A stretch of DNA of 11,181 nucleotides, from contig JAGYLR010000019.1 of the NCBI GenBank assembly GCA_018400895.1, positions 1 through 11,181 on the forward strand, read 5' to 3'. Each line of letters opens with the position of its first letter. The stretch's first letter is position 1. The notes below the pieces were generated by a model. That model saw nothing but the letters and a program-made list of their open reading frames with translations. It had not been told where the DNA came from and did no database searches. This stretch comes from a bacterium. Its GTDB lineage: Bacteria; Patescibacteriota; Minisyncoccia; Minisyncoccales; PWPS01. Shown piece after piece: positions 1 to 6,283 of the stretch. The position numbers were made by a program, and so were the translations under genes.

Positions 1-1229
1 AATGTTTCTTTAGTATCATATTTACTGGCTTTACCAAGGCTATTAATAGACCCTTCAGTAGAACGCATAAGTTGAGTATATTTTCTTAATGCCTCTTGAT
101 TTGAACCTACTATAGCAGATAATTCTTTTAATATTTTTTTATAATTTTTACTTGTAGTAGTTGTTTGTTTAGTAGTAGAAGAAAGGAGACTATTAGCTTT
201 ATTTACAGCAGAAAGTTTTTTATCTAAATTTACTAGATTTTTTTCATTTGCTTTCTTTGCTACTGCAGCAGCCTTTTCAGCAGCAGCGGCTTCTTTTAAT
301 TCTTTTGTAAATTGTTTTTGTTTAACTATTGCATTTTTTAATTTCTGTTCTCTAGATTCAGAATATTTAATATAATTTTGAGTCTCAGAAATAACTTGAC
401 GTAATTCTGCTTTCTGTAATTTAGATGCTTTAGAGTCATTGTCTTTTGCTTTACTTAAATTTTTATATGCAGTAACATTCTCACGAAGAGTAGTTTTTGC
501 TTTTTTAGTTTGTTCCTGATTAGCCTTTAATGCTGCAGTAAGCGTGGCTTCTGTACGAGCTCTATTTTTTAAAGCAGCATTACTTTTTAAAGTAATTCCT
601 GTAAGATTCTGCTGTTCTATACGGAGTTTCTTTATTGCTTCTGCTAATTGTATAGTGGCTTTCTGTTCTACTTTTTTAGGTTGTGCAGTTTCCGCTAGTT
701 TCTTTTTTTCCTGTTCTCTTAAAGCAGTATTATATTGTTTCTGCACTACAATGGCATTTTGTAATTTAGTTGTCTGTTCTTTTAAAGCTGTGGCTCTTTG
801 CTTATAACTATTATAAGCTCTATCACCCATTTTCTTTTGAGCAACTAAACCTGCAGTGTCATTAGACCTAACTTTTGTTAAAGTCTTTTGAGTACCTACC
901 TGACTTTTAACTTCTTGGCTTACTAACTGTAAAGCATTTTTAGACTCTTTTAATCTTGCTTGAAGGTGTTCTAAAGAGGTAGAATTGTCAGCCATAGCTT
1001 TTTTATTTTTAATAAATTCATTTTCTAATGGCCGTTGAAGTTTTGTTAATGTAGTTATACTTTTAGATAAGGAAATATTTGCAGTATTTAACTCCTGCAA
1101 TTTTTTCTTAGTGGGAGAGACTGTTTTGGCTATAGAGGTAATAGATGAAGCAATACTTTTAAGTTCTTTTGCAGTTTTTGCTCCACCTTTTACATTTACC
1201 TGAAATTCAAGTTTGCTTATATCGGCCAT
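1..1229 (-). CDS. Tape measure protein, N-terminal part (runs off the left edge)
   Basis: The first 409 residues are visible with no stop, so the gene continues outside the window. It starts MADISKLEFQVNVKGG, and the N-terminal segment (about 1-40) resembles the short beta-like lead of many tape measures. The rest is almost entirely helical and rich in Lys, Ala, Gln and Thr, with long coiled-coil stretches. In the tail, such proteins fill the tube lumen, set tail length and are ejected ahead of DNA. The place directly after the frameshifted chaperone pair is the classic tape-measure position, which is the main argument. I chose the ATG at 1229, which follows AAGGA by about nine bases; an ATG five bases upstream gives only MIWPI and a stop. 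An internal repeat links residues about 150-180 and 291-321. The family is inferred from context and composition, not from a diagnostic motif. Confidence 0.85.
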   Translation of the reverse strand, partial: MADISKLEFQVNVKGGAKTAKELKSIASSITSIAKTVSPTKKKLQELNTANISLSKSITTLTKLQRPLENEFIKNKKAMADNSTSLEHLQARLKESKNALQLVSQEVKSQVGTQKTLTKVRSNDTAGLVAQKKMGDRAYNSYKQRATALKEQTTKLQNAIVVQKQYNTALREQEKKKLAETAQPKKVEQKATIQLAEAIKKLRIEQQNLTGITLKSNAALKNRARTEATLTAALKANQEQTKKAKTTLRENVTAYKNLSKAKDNDSKASKLQKAELRQVISETQNYIKYSESREQKLKNAIVKQKQFTKELKEAAAAEKAAAVAKKANEKNLVNLDKKLSAVNKANSLLSSTTKQTTTTSKNYKKILKELSAIVGSNQEALRKYTQLMRSTEGSINSLGKASKYDTKET

Positions 1230-1241
1230 ATCATTTTTTCC

Positions 1242-1625
1242 TTATTTACGGTCCATTTCTTTTTTCCGTATTTTTGAAACCTCTGAACAAGCAATTTTAT
1301 CCATGTCTTTCAGCATTTCCACACCCATAGGACTTAACTCTATAGTCATTAAATCACAATAAGCTTTAATTTCAGAATATAAAATACCCTCCGGGTTAAA
1401 TAAATCCCAAAAAATAAACCAAAGATCGAGAAAATCATCTAAAAAGTCAATATCTTCTAATTCTGCTGCAATGTTTGGGGGAACAGGTTCATTACGCTTT
1501 TCTTTTGTATCTTTAACCTGTAAATACTGTTGACGTAACGTTCCCCCATTAAATTCTTTGTCTCTTGGATAATCAAGAGTTATTTTTCTTTTGACTTCTT
1601 CGTAGAGCTTTTCTCTTTCGGTGGT
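1242..1625 (-). CDS. Tail assembly chaperone T-domain, reached by -1 frameshift (GT fusion)
   Basis: This is an open frame with no start of its own near its beginning. It lies in the -1 frame relative to the upstream chaperone gene and stays open for 127 codons from the slippery site to the TAA at 1242-1244. It begins TTEREKLYEEVKRKI and holds an acidic, aromatic-rich middle (EDIDFLDDFLDLWFIFWDLF) and a basic C-terminus (KIRKKEMDRK). Joined to residues 1-117 of the upstream product it gives a 244-residue protein. In lambda-like and many other long-tailed phages the minor GT fusion and the major G protein coat the tape measure and recruit tail tube subunits. The tape measure starts 12 bases after this stop, as expected. 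That the frame is open is seen directly; that it is expressed by slippage is inference from the heptamer and gene order. Confidence 0.85.
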   Translation of the reverse strand, partial: TTEREKLYEEVKRKITLDYPRDKEFNGGTLRQQYLQVKDTKEKRNEPVPPNIAAELEDIDFLDDFLDLWFIFWDLFNPEGILYSEIKAYCDLMTIELSPMGVEMLKDMDKIACSEVSKIRKKEMDRK

Positions 1626-1975
1626 AAAAAATTTTGCTCGTCCGTTATGAAATCCAACACCTGCTTGCTAAACCAAGGGAAGGAATCTAACAAAAATTCT
1701 ACATCAGTTACCAATTCATCATTAAAATACACATTGTCCCAACTAATAATACAAGCCTTCATAAGATCAGTACTTGCACGTTCCTTTTCTTTATCATTCT
1801 TTTTAGGATTGCTTACAACCTTATCATAACGATTAAAAGCATTCTTAACCTTTTTTGATGTAACTCCATACACCTTTACTGTCATGTCTGTAGGTTCATC
1901 AGTATAAGGGTGTAAAAGTGTAAATTCTACACCCTCTTCAGCTTTATCTACAGTATACAAACTCGATAAATCCAT
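1580..1975 (-). CDS. Tail assembly chaperone G (major, unshifted product)
   Basis: This encodes a 131-residue protein, MDLSSLYTVDKAEEGVEF onward, with a beta-rich N-terminal half carrying MTVKVYGV. A helical, charged middle follows, then a Lys/Ser-rich tail that the frameshifted product would replace. Size, place between tail tube and tape measure, and the overlapping -1 frame all fit the G component of a siphovirus G/GT chaperone pair, which is present during tail assembly and absent from the finished virion. The start ATG follows AAGGAG by six bases, 27 bases after the tail tube stop. The slippery heptamer lies at codons for residues 115-117 (Asn-Phe-Leu region), so the fusion keeps almost the entire G domain. 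I recognise no sequence signature, so the call rests on the context. Confidence 0.85.
   Translation of the reverse strand: MDLSSLYTVDKAEEGVEFTLLHPYTDEPTDMTVKVYGVTSKKVKNAFNRYDKVVSNPKKNDKEKERASTDLMKACIISWDNVYFNDELVTDVEFLLDSFPWFSKQVLDFITDEQNFLPPKEKSSTKKSKEK
1625..1631 (-). other. Programmed -1 ribosomal frameshift site, T TTT TTA
   Basis: On the minus strand the bases read TTTTTTA, phased as T-TTT-TTA in the chaperone G frame. This is the canonical X-XXY-YYZ form and allows both P- and A-site tRNAs to re-pair one base back. It sits inside the zone where both frames are open: the -1 frame has its last stop (TAG) about 40 bases upstream, and the 0 frame ends at the TAA at 1580-1582. After slippage the next codon is ACC. 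Downstream only a weak possible stem is seen (AGAG-AAAAG-CTCT, about eight bases after the heptamer), and no strong Shine-Dalgarno-like stimulator is obvious upstream. Confidence 0.85.
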
Positions 1976-2002
1976 ATATTTCTCCTTCTTTTAAATTATT
2001 TT

Positions 2003-2950
2003 TTAGGTTGCTGCAGTTCTAGTTATTGTTAAAGTAGTTTCTACGCCTTCAGTAGCATCATAAAGAGCCTGAAATGGCATAGCAATTGTCATTGGTCCTG
2101 CATCTCCAACACCAAGATCATGTCCAGTATATTTGATAAGGGGAAATTCAAAATCTAAATCATTTCCATCTGTATCTATAAGATTAAACTGTAAACTAGA
2201 AGCAGTTTCTGAAACAAATTTATTTACTAAAGAAGCATCTTCAAAATATACAGTTACTGTTCCAGTTACATTAAATCTGTCCATTGATAAGAAAAGAGCC
2301 TCTTCAGGATTATCATGCGTACCAAGAATAGAAAAATTTGCACTTAATCCATTATCAATCGTAAATTCAAGATTAGTTACAATTCCTATAGGGTCACCAT
2401 TTTCAGAAATACTTCCTGAAAAAGAATCAAAAACTTCAGTATTAGTAAGAGTACCTTCTCCACCAGCACCTTCAACACTACTTGCAGCAACAGCATCTGC
2501 ACCTGCACCAAGAATACCTATAGTACCAGTTACAACAGCATTATTTGCTAATGTAAGGCTAAGTGTATTTACAGCACAGCCTCTATAAACTGCAAACTGA
2601 CCAATATCTGCAAATTCTTTTTCTATAGTAAAAGAATTTAAAGTAGTTCCTTGCTTTAAAATATCCCCATCCCAGGTACTGCACATAGCAGCCTCAAGAA
2701 AATCATCAAAATCGCCATAAGCTAAATCAAATGAAATATCTCCACTAACCTGTTCATTTCCATGTCTGAGGTCCCGAATTGATCTATCTCCACGCAATTC
2801 TGCTGATTCAAATGTATCCTTAGAAAGATTTAAAGAATCGCTGTTATTTCTCATTGGTATGAGAGCTTCAGTTTCCATATCCGGTGTCGTTGCAAAGGAA
2901 GCCTCAGCAACATATCTTAATTTTCGTCTTGACCCTTGAGCATAAGCCAT
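2003..2950 (-). CDS. Tail tube (major tail) protein
   Basis: This 315-residue protein should form the hexameric rings of the tail tube. It begins MAYAQGSRRKLRYVAE and carries ESAELRGDRSIRDLRHGNEQ at about residues 47-66, followed by SGDISFDLAYGDFDDFLEAA. These are hallmarks, as I know the family, of the Phage_tube_2-type tail tube proteins: a strand with ELR.DR, then a G..G segment and an acidic aromatic loop. The middle (about 145-185) is rich in Gly and Ala and may be a surface loop. The C-terminal third alternates strands with Gly/Asp turns and ends in a Thr-rich strand. It lies between the tail terminator and the chaperone pair, as usual. The start has a strong GGAGGT leader almost identical to those of the capsid and fibre genes, in line with a high-copy virion protein. 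Confidence 0.88.
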   Translation of the reverse strand: MAYAQGSRRKLRYVAEASFATTPDMETEALIPMRNNSDSLNLSKDTFESAELRGDRSIRDLRHGNEQVSGDISFDLAYGDFDDFLEAAMCSTWDGDILKQGTTLNSFTIEKEFADIGQFAVYRGCAVNTLSLTLANNAVVTGTIGILGAGADAVAASSVEGAGGEGTLTNTEVFDSFSGSISENGDPIGIVTNLEFTIDNGLSANFSILGTHDNPEEALFLSMDRFNVTGTVTVYFEDASLVNKFVSETASSLQFNLIDTDGNDLDFEFPLIKYTGHDLGVGDAGPMTIAMPFQALYDATEGVETTLTITRTAAT

Positions 2951-2964
2951 AATTTACCTCCAAA
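2948..2964 (-). promoter_or_regulatory. Strong shared translation leader, tail tube gene
   Basis: Minus-strand sequence is TTTGGAGGTAAATTATG. The same 17 bases precede and include the fibre gene start, and all but one match the capsid leader. GGAGGT with an A/T-rich spacer is a near-ideal ribosome site. It fixes the tail tube start at 2950. Confidence 0.8.
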
Positions 2965-3381
2965 TTAATTTTCTGCGTATGCAAACCATGTTACTTCAAC
3001 AGGTACAACATACCAACTATCAATATCAATATCTGTAGTTCGTTGAGCACTTTCACATCGCACAACCACACCATCATAAGTCAAATATGTGCCTCGCTTA
3101 AAAGCATTTATTAAATCTCCTGCTTCTAAATGAGCCTCATATTGTCCAAATGATCTATCATTTTTTGGATACCATAAAAATATCCTAAACAAACCATTTA
3201 ATCTGTTCTGTCCATCGTCACCAAGCCCTGCCTGTGTTTTAGTTCCTGCAAGATGTCTCCCCTGGAGATAAATTTGATTCGGGTCTAACCCCTGTGGTGT
3301 ATTTGTATATAATACAATATGCTCTGCATTTGTATCTAATTGCATGTTTAAAGCTATCTCAGCCTTATGTTGTGCTTCCAT
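2965..3381 (-). CDS. Tail terminator / tail completion protein (DUF4128-like)
   Basis: This is a 138-residue protein. It has an N-terminal helix (EAQHKAEIALNMQL), then HIVLYTNTPQGLDPNQIYLQ and a run of strands including GLFRIFLWYPK (about residues 64-74). Next comes a helix with EAGDLINAFKRG, and a last strand set ends at VVPVEVTWFAY. The order of N-terminal helix, acceptance of P..G..YL, a G.F.I.V strand with a P after it and a helix with F..G matches the DUF4128 / gpU-like terminators. In the virion these form a ring that caps the growing tail tube and joins it to the head. The gene sits directly before the tail tube gene, the usual place. The ATG follows GGAG by five bases. The family assignment is from memory of the pattern and moderately sure. 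Confidence 0.75.
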   Translation of the reverse strand: MEAQHKAEIALNMQLDTNAEHIVLYTNTPQGLDPNQIYLQGRHLAGTKTQAGLGDDGQNRLNGLFRIFLWYPKNDRSFGQYEAHLEAGDLINAFKRGTYLTYDGVVVRCESAQRTTDIDIDSWYVVPVEVTWFAYAEN

Positions 3382-3393
3382 ACATACTCCAAT

Positions 3394-3900
3394 TTACTTT
3401 TTTCTTTTAGCAATATTAGTTTGAATAATTTCATCCTTATTCAAAAGATTAATCTTAACCATACCTTCAGGGGCTTGTGTAGAGTAATGATTAATTACAT
3501 TCTCTGAATTAGCCCAAGGATATAACCCATTTTCTAAGGTAAGAATATATTCAGTATTATTTACAATACCAAATCTTGTATTCTTTGCCTTAAACACATT
3601 AATCTCTAAAGCATCAATTTGCTGTACTATATTCTTTGCTACAGCATTAGCATAGTCCTCACCTACTCCACTAATATCACCATAGTTAAAATGAGTATAG
3701 TCCGGAGAACTCCCCTTAAAGACTACCCAATTCGCTACAGCAGTTCCTGTGTCAACAGGAGTTTCAGCAACCATATTGAATGCTAAATCACTAAAACTAT
3801 TCTTAATAATTATATTAGTAGTATACTTGAAATCGTCAATCTTGTCTAACACTTTTTGAGCCCAACTATTAATATCAATGTTAGTCTCTAGGGTTATCAT
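3394..3900 (-). CDS. HK97 gp10-like neck / head-tail joining protein
   Basis: This is a 168-residue protein. A long amphipathic N-terminal helix region is followed by TPVDTG at residues 47-52 and ANW at 56-58. This is the well-known core motif of gp10-like minor neck proteins (TP.DTG.a..W). Near the C-terminal half, NNTEYILTLENGLYPWA matches the second family motif (N...Y...LE.G). Such proteins act at the head-tail interface, between the closure protein and tail terminator. The start overlaps the stop of the upstream closure gene as ATGA (3897-3900), so translation is probably coupled. AGAAGG lies only two bases before the ATG, which is short for an independent ribosome site. The C-terminus is basic (IAKRKK). 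Confidence 0.85.
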   Translation of the reverse strand: MITLETNIDINSWAQKVLDKIDDFKYTTNIIIKNSFSDLAFNMVAETPVDTGTAVANWVVFKGSSPDYTHFNYGDISGVGEDYANAVAKNIVQQIDALEINVFKAKNTRFGIVNNTEYILTLENGLYPWANSENVINHYSTQAPEGMVKINLLNKDEIIQTNIAKRKK

Positions 3901-4310
3901 GACCTTCTCGCATAAATAATAAAGAGGATATTTTCTGAATTTGGTTTAATTGGATTGATATATACAATGTTATAATCCGCACCTGCTGCGGTGATTATGT
4001 CTCCTAATCCTGGTTCAAAATCTTGATACCGATTAGCTTCATTGACAAACACTGTTTCAAAAACTACATCAGTAATTCTAATTCTACCATCAGTAATTTC
4101 ATGTGTTTTTGGTGCACGAATTACTGCAAACCCGGACTGAGTTAAATCATTAGGAGGGGTATATGAAACTGAACCACCTATAGTCCAATAAGGTCTATGA
4201 GTGCCTGATTCATATTGAGGTTCTTCTACAGACGTAACTGTAATTGAAGTACCATATTTTATAATTAATCTGCGAGACATTTCTCTTGCTCGATCTACAT
4301 ATGCTGTCAT
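3897..4310 (-). CDS. Head-closure / stopper-type connector protein
   Basis: This is a 137-residue, mostly beta protein. An N-terminal helix with MSRRLIIKYG is followed by a strand (SITVTSVEE), then a segment with PYWTIGG, and later strands with ITDGRIRITDVVF and PGLGDIITAAGADYNIVYINPI. The late G..DII...G..Y.I motif is typical of small barrel connectors that close the portal channel after packaging (HK97 gp7 / SPP1 gp16-like in role). It sits exactly between a DnaT-like adaptor and a gp10-like neck protein, which supports the role. AGGAGG lies six bases before the ATG at 4310. Its stop is TGA, the only TGA stop seen in the window, and it overlaps the next start. The precise Pfam family is not certain from eye. 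Confidence 0.7.
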   Translation of the reverse strand: MTAYVDRAREMSRRLIIKYGTSITVTSVEEPQYESGTHRPYWTIGGSVSYTPPNDLTQSGFAVIRAPKTHEITDGRIRITDVVFETVFVNEANRYQDFEPGLGDIITAAGADYNIVYINPIKPNSENILFIIYARRS

Positions 4311-4319
4311 GCATGCCTC

Positions 4320-4838
4320 CTACACCCTTGTTACTCGTAATTGTCCTGACATGCGATTTTTAGAAATTACTATTCCTGTAGAAAAGCCTAGACGATCAAT
4401 AATAAGATATATAGGTTCAGAAGTTCCTCCTGAGCCTTCAGCATATTCTACTTCAATGGCATTAGCTATTTTTTCTCTCTGTATTGTTCTACCTGATTCT
4501 AAATCAGGTTGTAATTCAGAAGCAATAGCTCTTACAGCCGCTTCACAAGTCATTTTCTTTAAAGCTACAGGTATATCAGTAATTTCATTACTATCCACAT
4601 CATAAGCATAATCTCTAGGCCAATCTAAAGCCTGTGTAGATGAAGATTTATACCCTGTATAGTTATAATACATATCAAGATATTCAGTTGCTAAAATTAA
4701 TGCTTGAGCCTTATTTTCGGGAGTATATGTATCCCATTCAGAAATACCTCTATCATAAAAATAAGAATCTGCATACGCTATTGAGACATAAGAATTAGCA
4801 TCAGTTAAACCTGTTCCATCTTCCACTACTATAGCCAT
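4320..4838 (-). CDS. Head-tail adaptor, DnaT-like phage family
   Basis: This is a 172-residue protein opening MAIVVEDGTGLTDANSYVSI, with the YADSYFYDRG helix after it, then ALILATEYLD and QALDWPRDYAYD at about residues 69-80. VEDGTG..ANSY, A..YL and ALxWPR are signature motifs of the family often annotated as putative DnaT-like single-strand-DNA-binding protein. In phage genomes this family sits directly below the head genes and is better read as a portal-binding adaptor. The DnaT name is historical, and nothing here shows DNA binding. A helical middle (IPVALKKMTCEAAVRAIA) packs against the ring in known adaptors. The gene starts four bases after the previous stop, with AAAGGA within the upstream gene's last codons as ribosome site. 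It ends with TAG. Confidence 0.85.
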   Translation of the reverse strand: MAIVVEDGTGLTDANSYVSIAYADSYFYDRGISEWDTYTPENKAQALILATEYLDMYYNYTGYKSSSTQALDWPRDYAYDVDSNEITDIPVALKKMTCEAAVRAIASELQPDLESGRTIQREKIANAIEVEYAEGSGGTSEPIYLIIDRLGFSTGIVISKNRMSGQLRVTRV

Positions 4839-4842
4839 ATTA

Positions 4843-5142
4843 TTATCCTTTAATTACATTTTGTTTCAATATCTGTTTTACATCTTTTGATACTTCAAGG
4901 ATTTGGAATTGTATTGCCGTTACCTGGGTTTCAATCTTCGTTAATCTTACATCAGTATTATTTTCCACTCTATTAATCCTGTCCTTTAAAATATCTTGCT
5001 GATTTCGCAATAATTTTATATTCTCTTCATGGGTATTAATTACTTGTGCTTGCTTACCCTTATTTTTTAAATGCACAATTAATCCTCCAAGAATCCCACT
5101 ACCAATTAATGCCAGTGCTACCTCTAGTAAAAATTCATTCAT
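4843..5142 (-). CDS. Small membrane-anchored coiled-coil protein, function unknown
   Basis: This is a 99-residue protein. Residues about 4-25 (FLLEVALALIGSGILGGLIVHL) form one clear membrane-spanning segment, followed by a basic stop (KNKGK). The rest (about 36-95) is a charged heptad-like coiled coil (LLRNQQDILKDRINRVENN, later IQFQILEVSKDVKQILKQ). By the positive-inside rule the basic flank suggests that the coiled coil is cytoplasmic, though a periplasmic orientation cannot be excluded. The architecture recalls small holin-associated or XhlA-like proteins, but those usually carry the membrane segment at the C-terminus. The gene stands inside the connector module, an unusual place for lysis. 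GAGGAG lies six bases before the ATG. It could be a lysis component, a membrane-linked virion factor or a superinfection factor; I do not recognise it. Confidence 0.7.
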   Translation of the reverse strand: MNEFLLEVALALIGSGILGGLIVHLKNKGKQAQVINTHEENIKLLRNQQDILKDRINRVENNTDVRLTKIETQVTAIQFQILEVSKDVKQILKQNVIKG

Positions 5143-5161
5143 TGGTAACTCCTCAAAAACT

Positions 5162-5278
5162 TTATTTATATTCTACAACATGCCCTTGTGCTACAGTAGT
5201 AAATTTAATAAACTTAGCATCAATATAGTGTTTACTCTTCAACAGATTCTTTTTCTTTTGCCGCTTCCTTTTCTTCAT
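5162..5278 (-). CDS. Possible micro-ORF overlapping the end of the upstream gene
   Basis: A 38-codon frame starts at an ATG inside the tail of the 5232-5675 gene, shifted by one base, and reaches TAA at 5162-5164. It fills the 89-base gap before the membrane gene. The N-terminal 15 residues are Lys-rich simply because they read the Lys/Glu-rich end of the other gene out of frame. The last 22 (HYIDAKFIKFTTVAQGHVVE and on) look like ordinary protein sequence. No good ribosome site precedes the ATG or the TTG at 5242. It may be a tiny gene, a remnant of a lost gene's C-terminus, or chance. Confidence is low. Confidence 0.2.
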   Translation of the reverse strand: MKKRKRQKKKNLLKSKHYIDAKFIKFTTVAQGHVVEYK

Positions 5279-5675
5279 GTTTCTTTAGTTTTTTCTCTAA
5301 AGTAACTGTCTGATCGCTTTCCTTAAAAGATACACCCATATCTGTTAATTTTTGTTTTAATGCAGTTCTATATCTAAATTTTTCATCTTCAGTTGCTACA
5401 AATTTCTCTATCTGTGCACGCAAATCAGCATTTTCTTTTTCCAGCACATCTATTCTTTCTTGAAGCACATTTACTGCATATTCTTTCTCTGAAATAACAA
5501 CAGAAAGTGCATCCTTAAAAGGTACTCTCATTGCTCTTAGTTTTTGAGCAACTTTTTCATCCCAAGTCGTAAATTCACCACGTTTATCAAATCTACAAAG
5601 AACTCTGTTCTTTTCTTTATCCCAAATCATTCCTGTCCCTAAAAAAGTTATAGGGTTTTCCATCTTCTTTTGCAT
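5232..5675 (-). CDS. Head-connector region protein with coiled coil and HeH/LEM-like C-terminus
   Basis: This is a 147-residue protein in three parts. Residues 8-50 (FLGTGMIWDKEKNRVLCRFD, then WDEKVAQKLRAMRV) match a pattern I know from small phage proteins encoded between capsid and connector genes: F.G.G..WD...N..L..F, then a short helix. Residues about 62-98 form a coiled coil (VLQERIDVLEKENADLRAQI). Residues about 103-133 (LKQKLTDMGVSFK, then LEKKLKKHEE) resemble a HeH/LEM-type helix-hairpin, followed by an acidic/basic tail. Its function is unknown; the place suggests a virion or assembly factor of the head. TTAGGAG precedes the ATG at 5675 by eight bases, so I keep that start over the ATG four codons later. 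It follows the broken head gene by 22 bases. Confidence 0.7.
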   Translation of the reverse strand: MQKKMENPITFLGTGMIWDKEKNRVLCRFDKRGEFTTWDEKVAQKLRAMRVPFKDALSVVISEKEYAVNVLQERIDVLEKENADLRAQIEKFVATEDEKFRYRTALKQKLTDMGVSFKESDQTVTLEKKLKKHEEKEAAKEKESVEE

Positions 5676-5697
5676 ACTATTTTCTCCTAATTATTAT

Positions 5698-6282
5698 TTA
5701 ATACCATTTGGTATATTCTAAAACACTTCCATGAGAATCTCTCTGATAATGTATATCAAACTCTTTCACAAGCTCTGCCTGTGGAGAATCCTCTGCACCT
5801 GAAAATTCACCGCTAGCATTAGCAACATCTCTATAAAACTTTATATCTAAAATGGATGAAACCCCTGAAATATTTTCAGGAGGAGTAATATCTGGAAATT
5901 CTGTTAACTGTAATAGGCTCCCTGAAGTATATGTAAATTCATTAACTTCCCAAACTGCTTTTGTCCAAGAACTAGGGACAGTATCCCCATTATCATACCA
6001 TCTATATTCAATTAACCAATTTGGTGATGTATCTGCTGTTTGTACCCAATGTATATGAGGGCTTATTACAGACCCAATTTTCCAATCATGTGGAAATTAA
6101 ACAATAAAACTAATTTGCTCTGCAGAATCATATCGAGTATTACTTGCAAATTCTAAGCCAAGTTCATCAAAATCATAAGCTATTCTTCCTGAAGTTGTAT
6201 CAATTCGTCTACCAATAAATGGAAATCGTAAATCATCCCATACAGTTGGATATATTGTTTCAGCACCATTTATATTAATCAT
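5698..6282 (-). pseudogene. Head-region virion protein gene interrupted by one in-frame TAA
   Basis: The frame opens at the ATG at 6282 (AAGGAAA seven bases upstream) and reads 61 residues, MININGAETIYPTVWDDLRF to EQISFIV, to a TAA at 6097-6099. The same frame then continues without a break for 132 more residues, FPHDWKIGSVISPHIHWVQ to VLEYTKWY, to a TAA at 5698. No start codon with a ribosome site opens the second part. As I know the family, intact phage relatives begin with a Y.DLR segment and later read roughly V-Q-L/F-P-H-x-W-K-x-G-[ST]-x-I-x-P-H-[VI]-H-W without a break. The stop stands where Gln is expected, so CAA to TAA is the simplest change. The C-terminal part keeps family-like features (PHIHW, LIEYRWYDNG, ILDIKFYRD, FDIHYQRDS). 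It could be a real nonsense mutation, a sequencing or assembly error, or readthrough; TAA followed by T is not a known leaky context. Confidence 0.85.
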
Positions 6283-6283
6283 A

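Noticed and set aside
544..807. Plus-strand open frames, such as 544-807, 2133-2588, 6970-7425 and 7861-8079
   Set aside because: All are antisense to well-supported minus-strand genes, lack ribosome sites, and have skewed compositions (Cys/Phe- or Ser/Val-rich) expected from complementary reading.
1562..1579. Perfect six-base stem (CTCTTG / CAAGAG) right after the chaperone G stop as frameshift stimulator
   Set aside because: It begins about 45 bases after the slippery heptamer, much beyond the usual five to nine base spacer, and it lacks a U-tract for a terminator role.
4320..4838. A replication function (DnaT) for the adaptor gene
   Set aside because: The DnaT-like label of this phage family is historical; the gene lies in the connector module and shows no replication neighbours.
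5698..6282. Genetic code reassignment (TAA or TAG read as Gln) as the reason for the interrupted head gene
   Set aside because: Most genes here end with TAA, and three with TAG, immediately before a new ribosome site and start. Reading through them would run into other genes, so the standard code holds.
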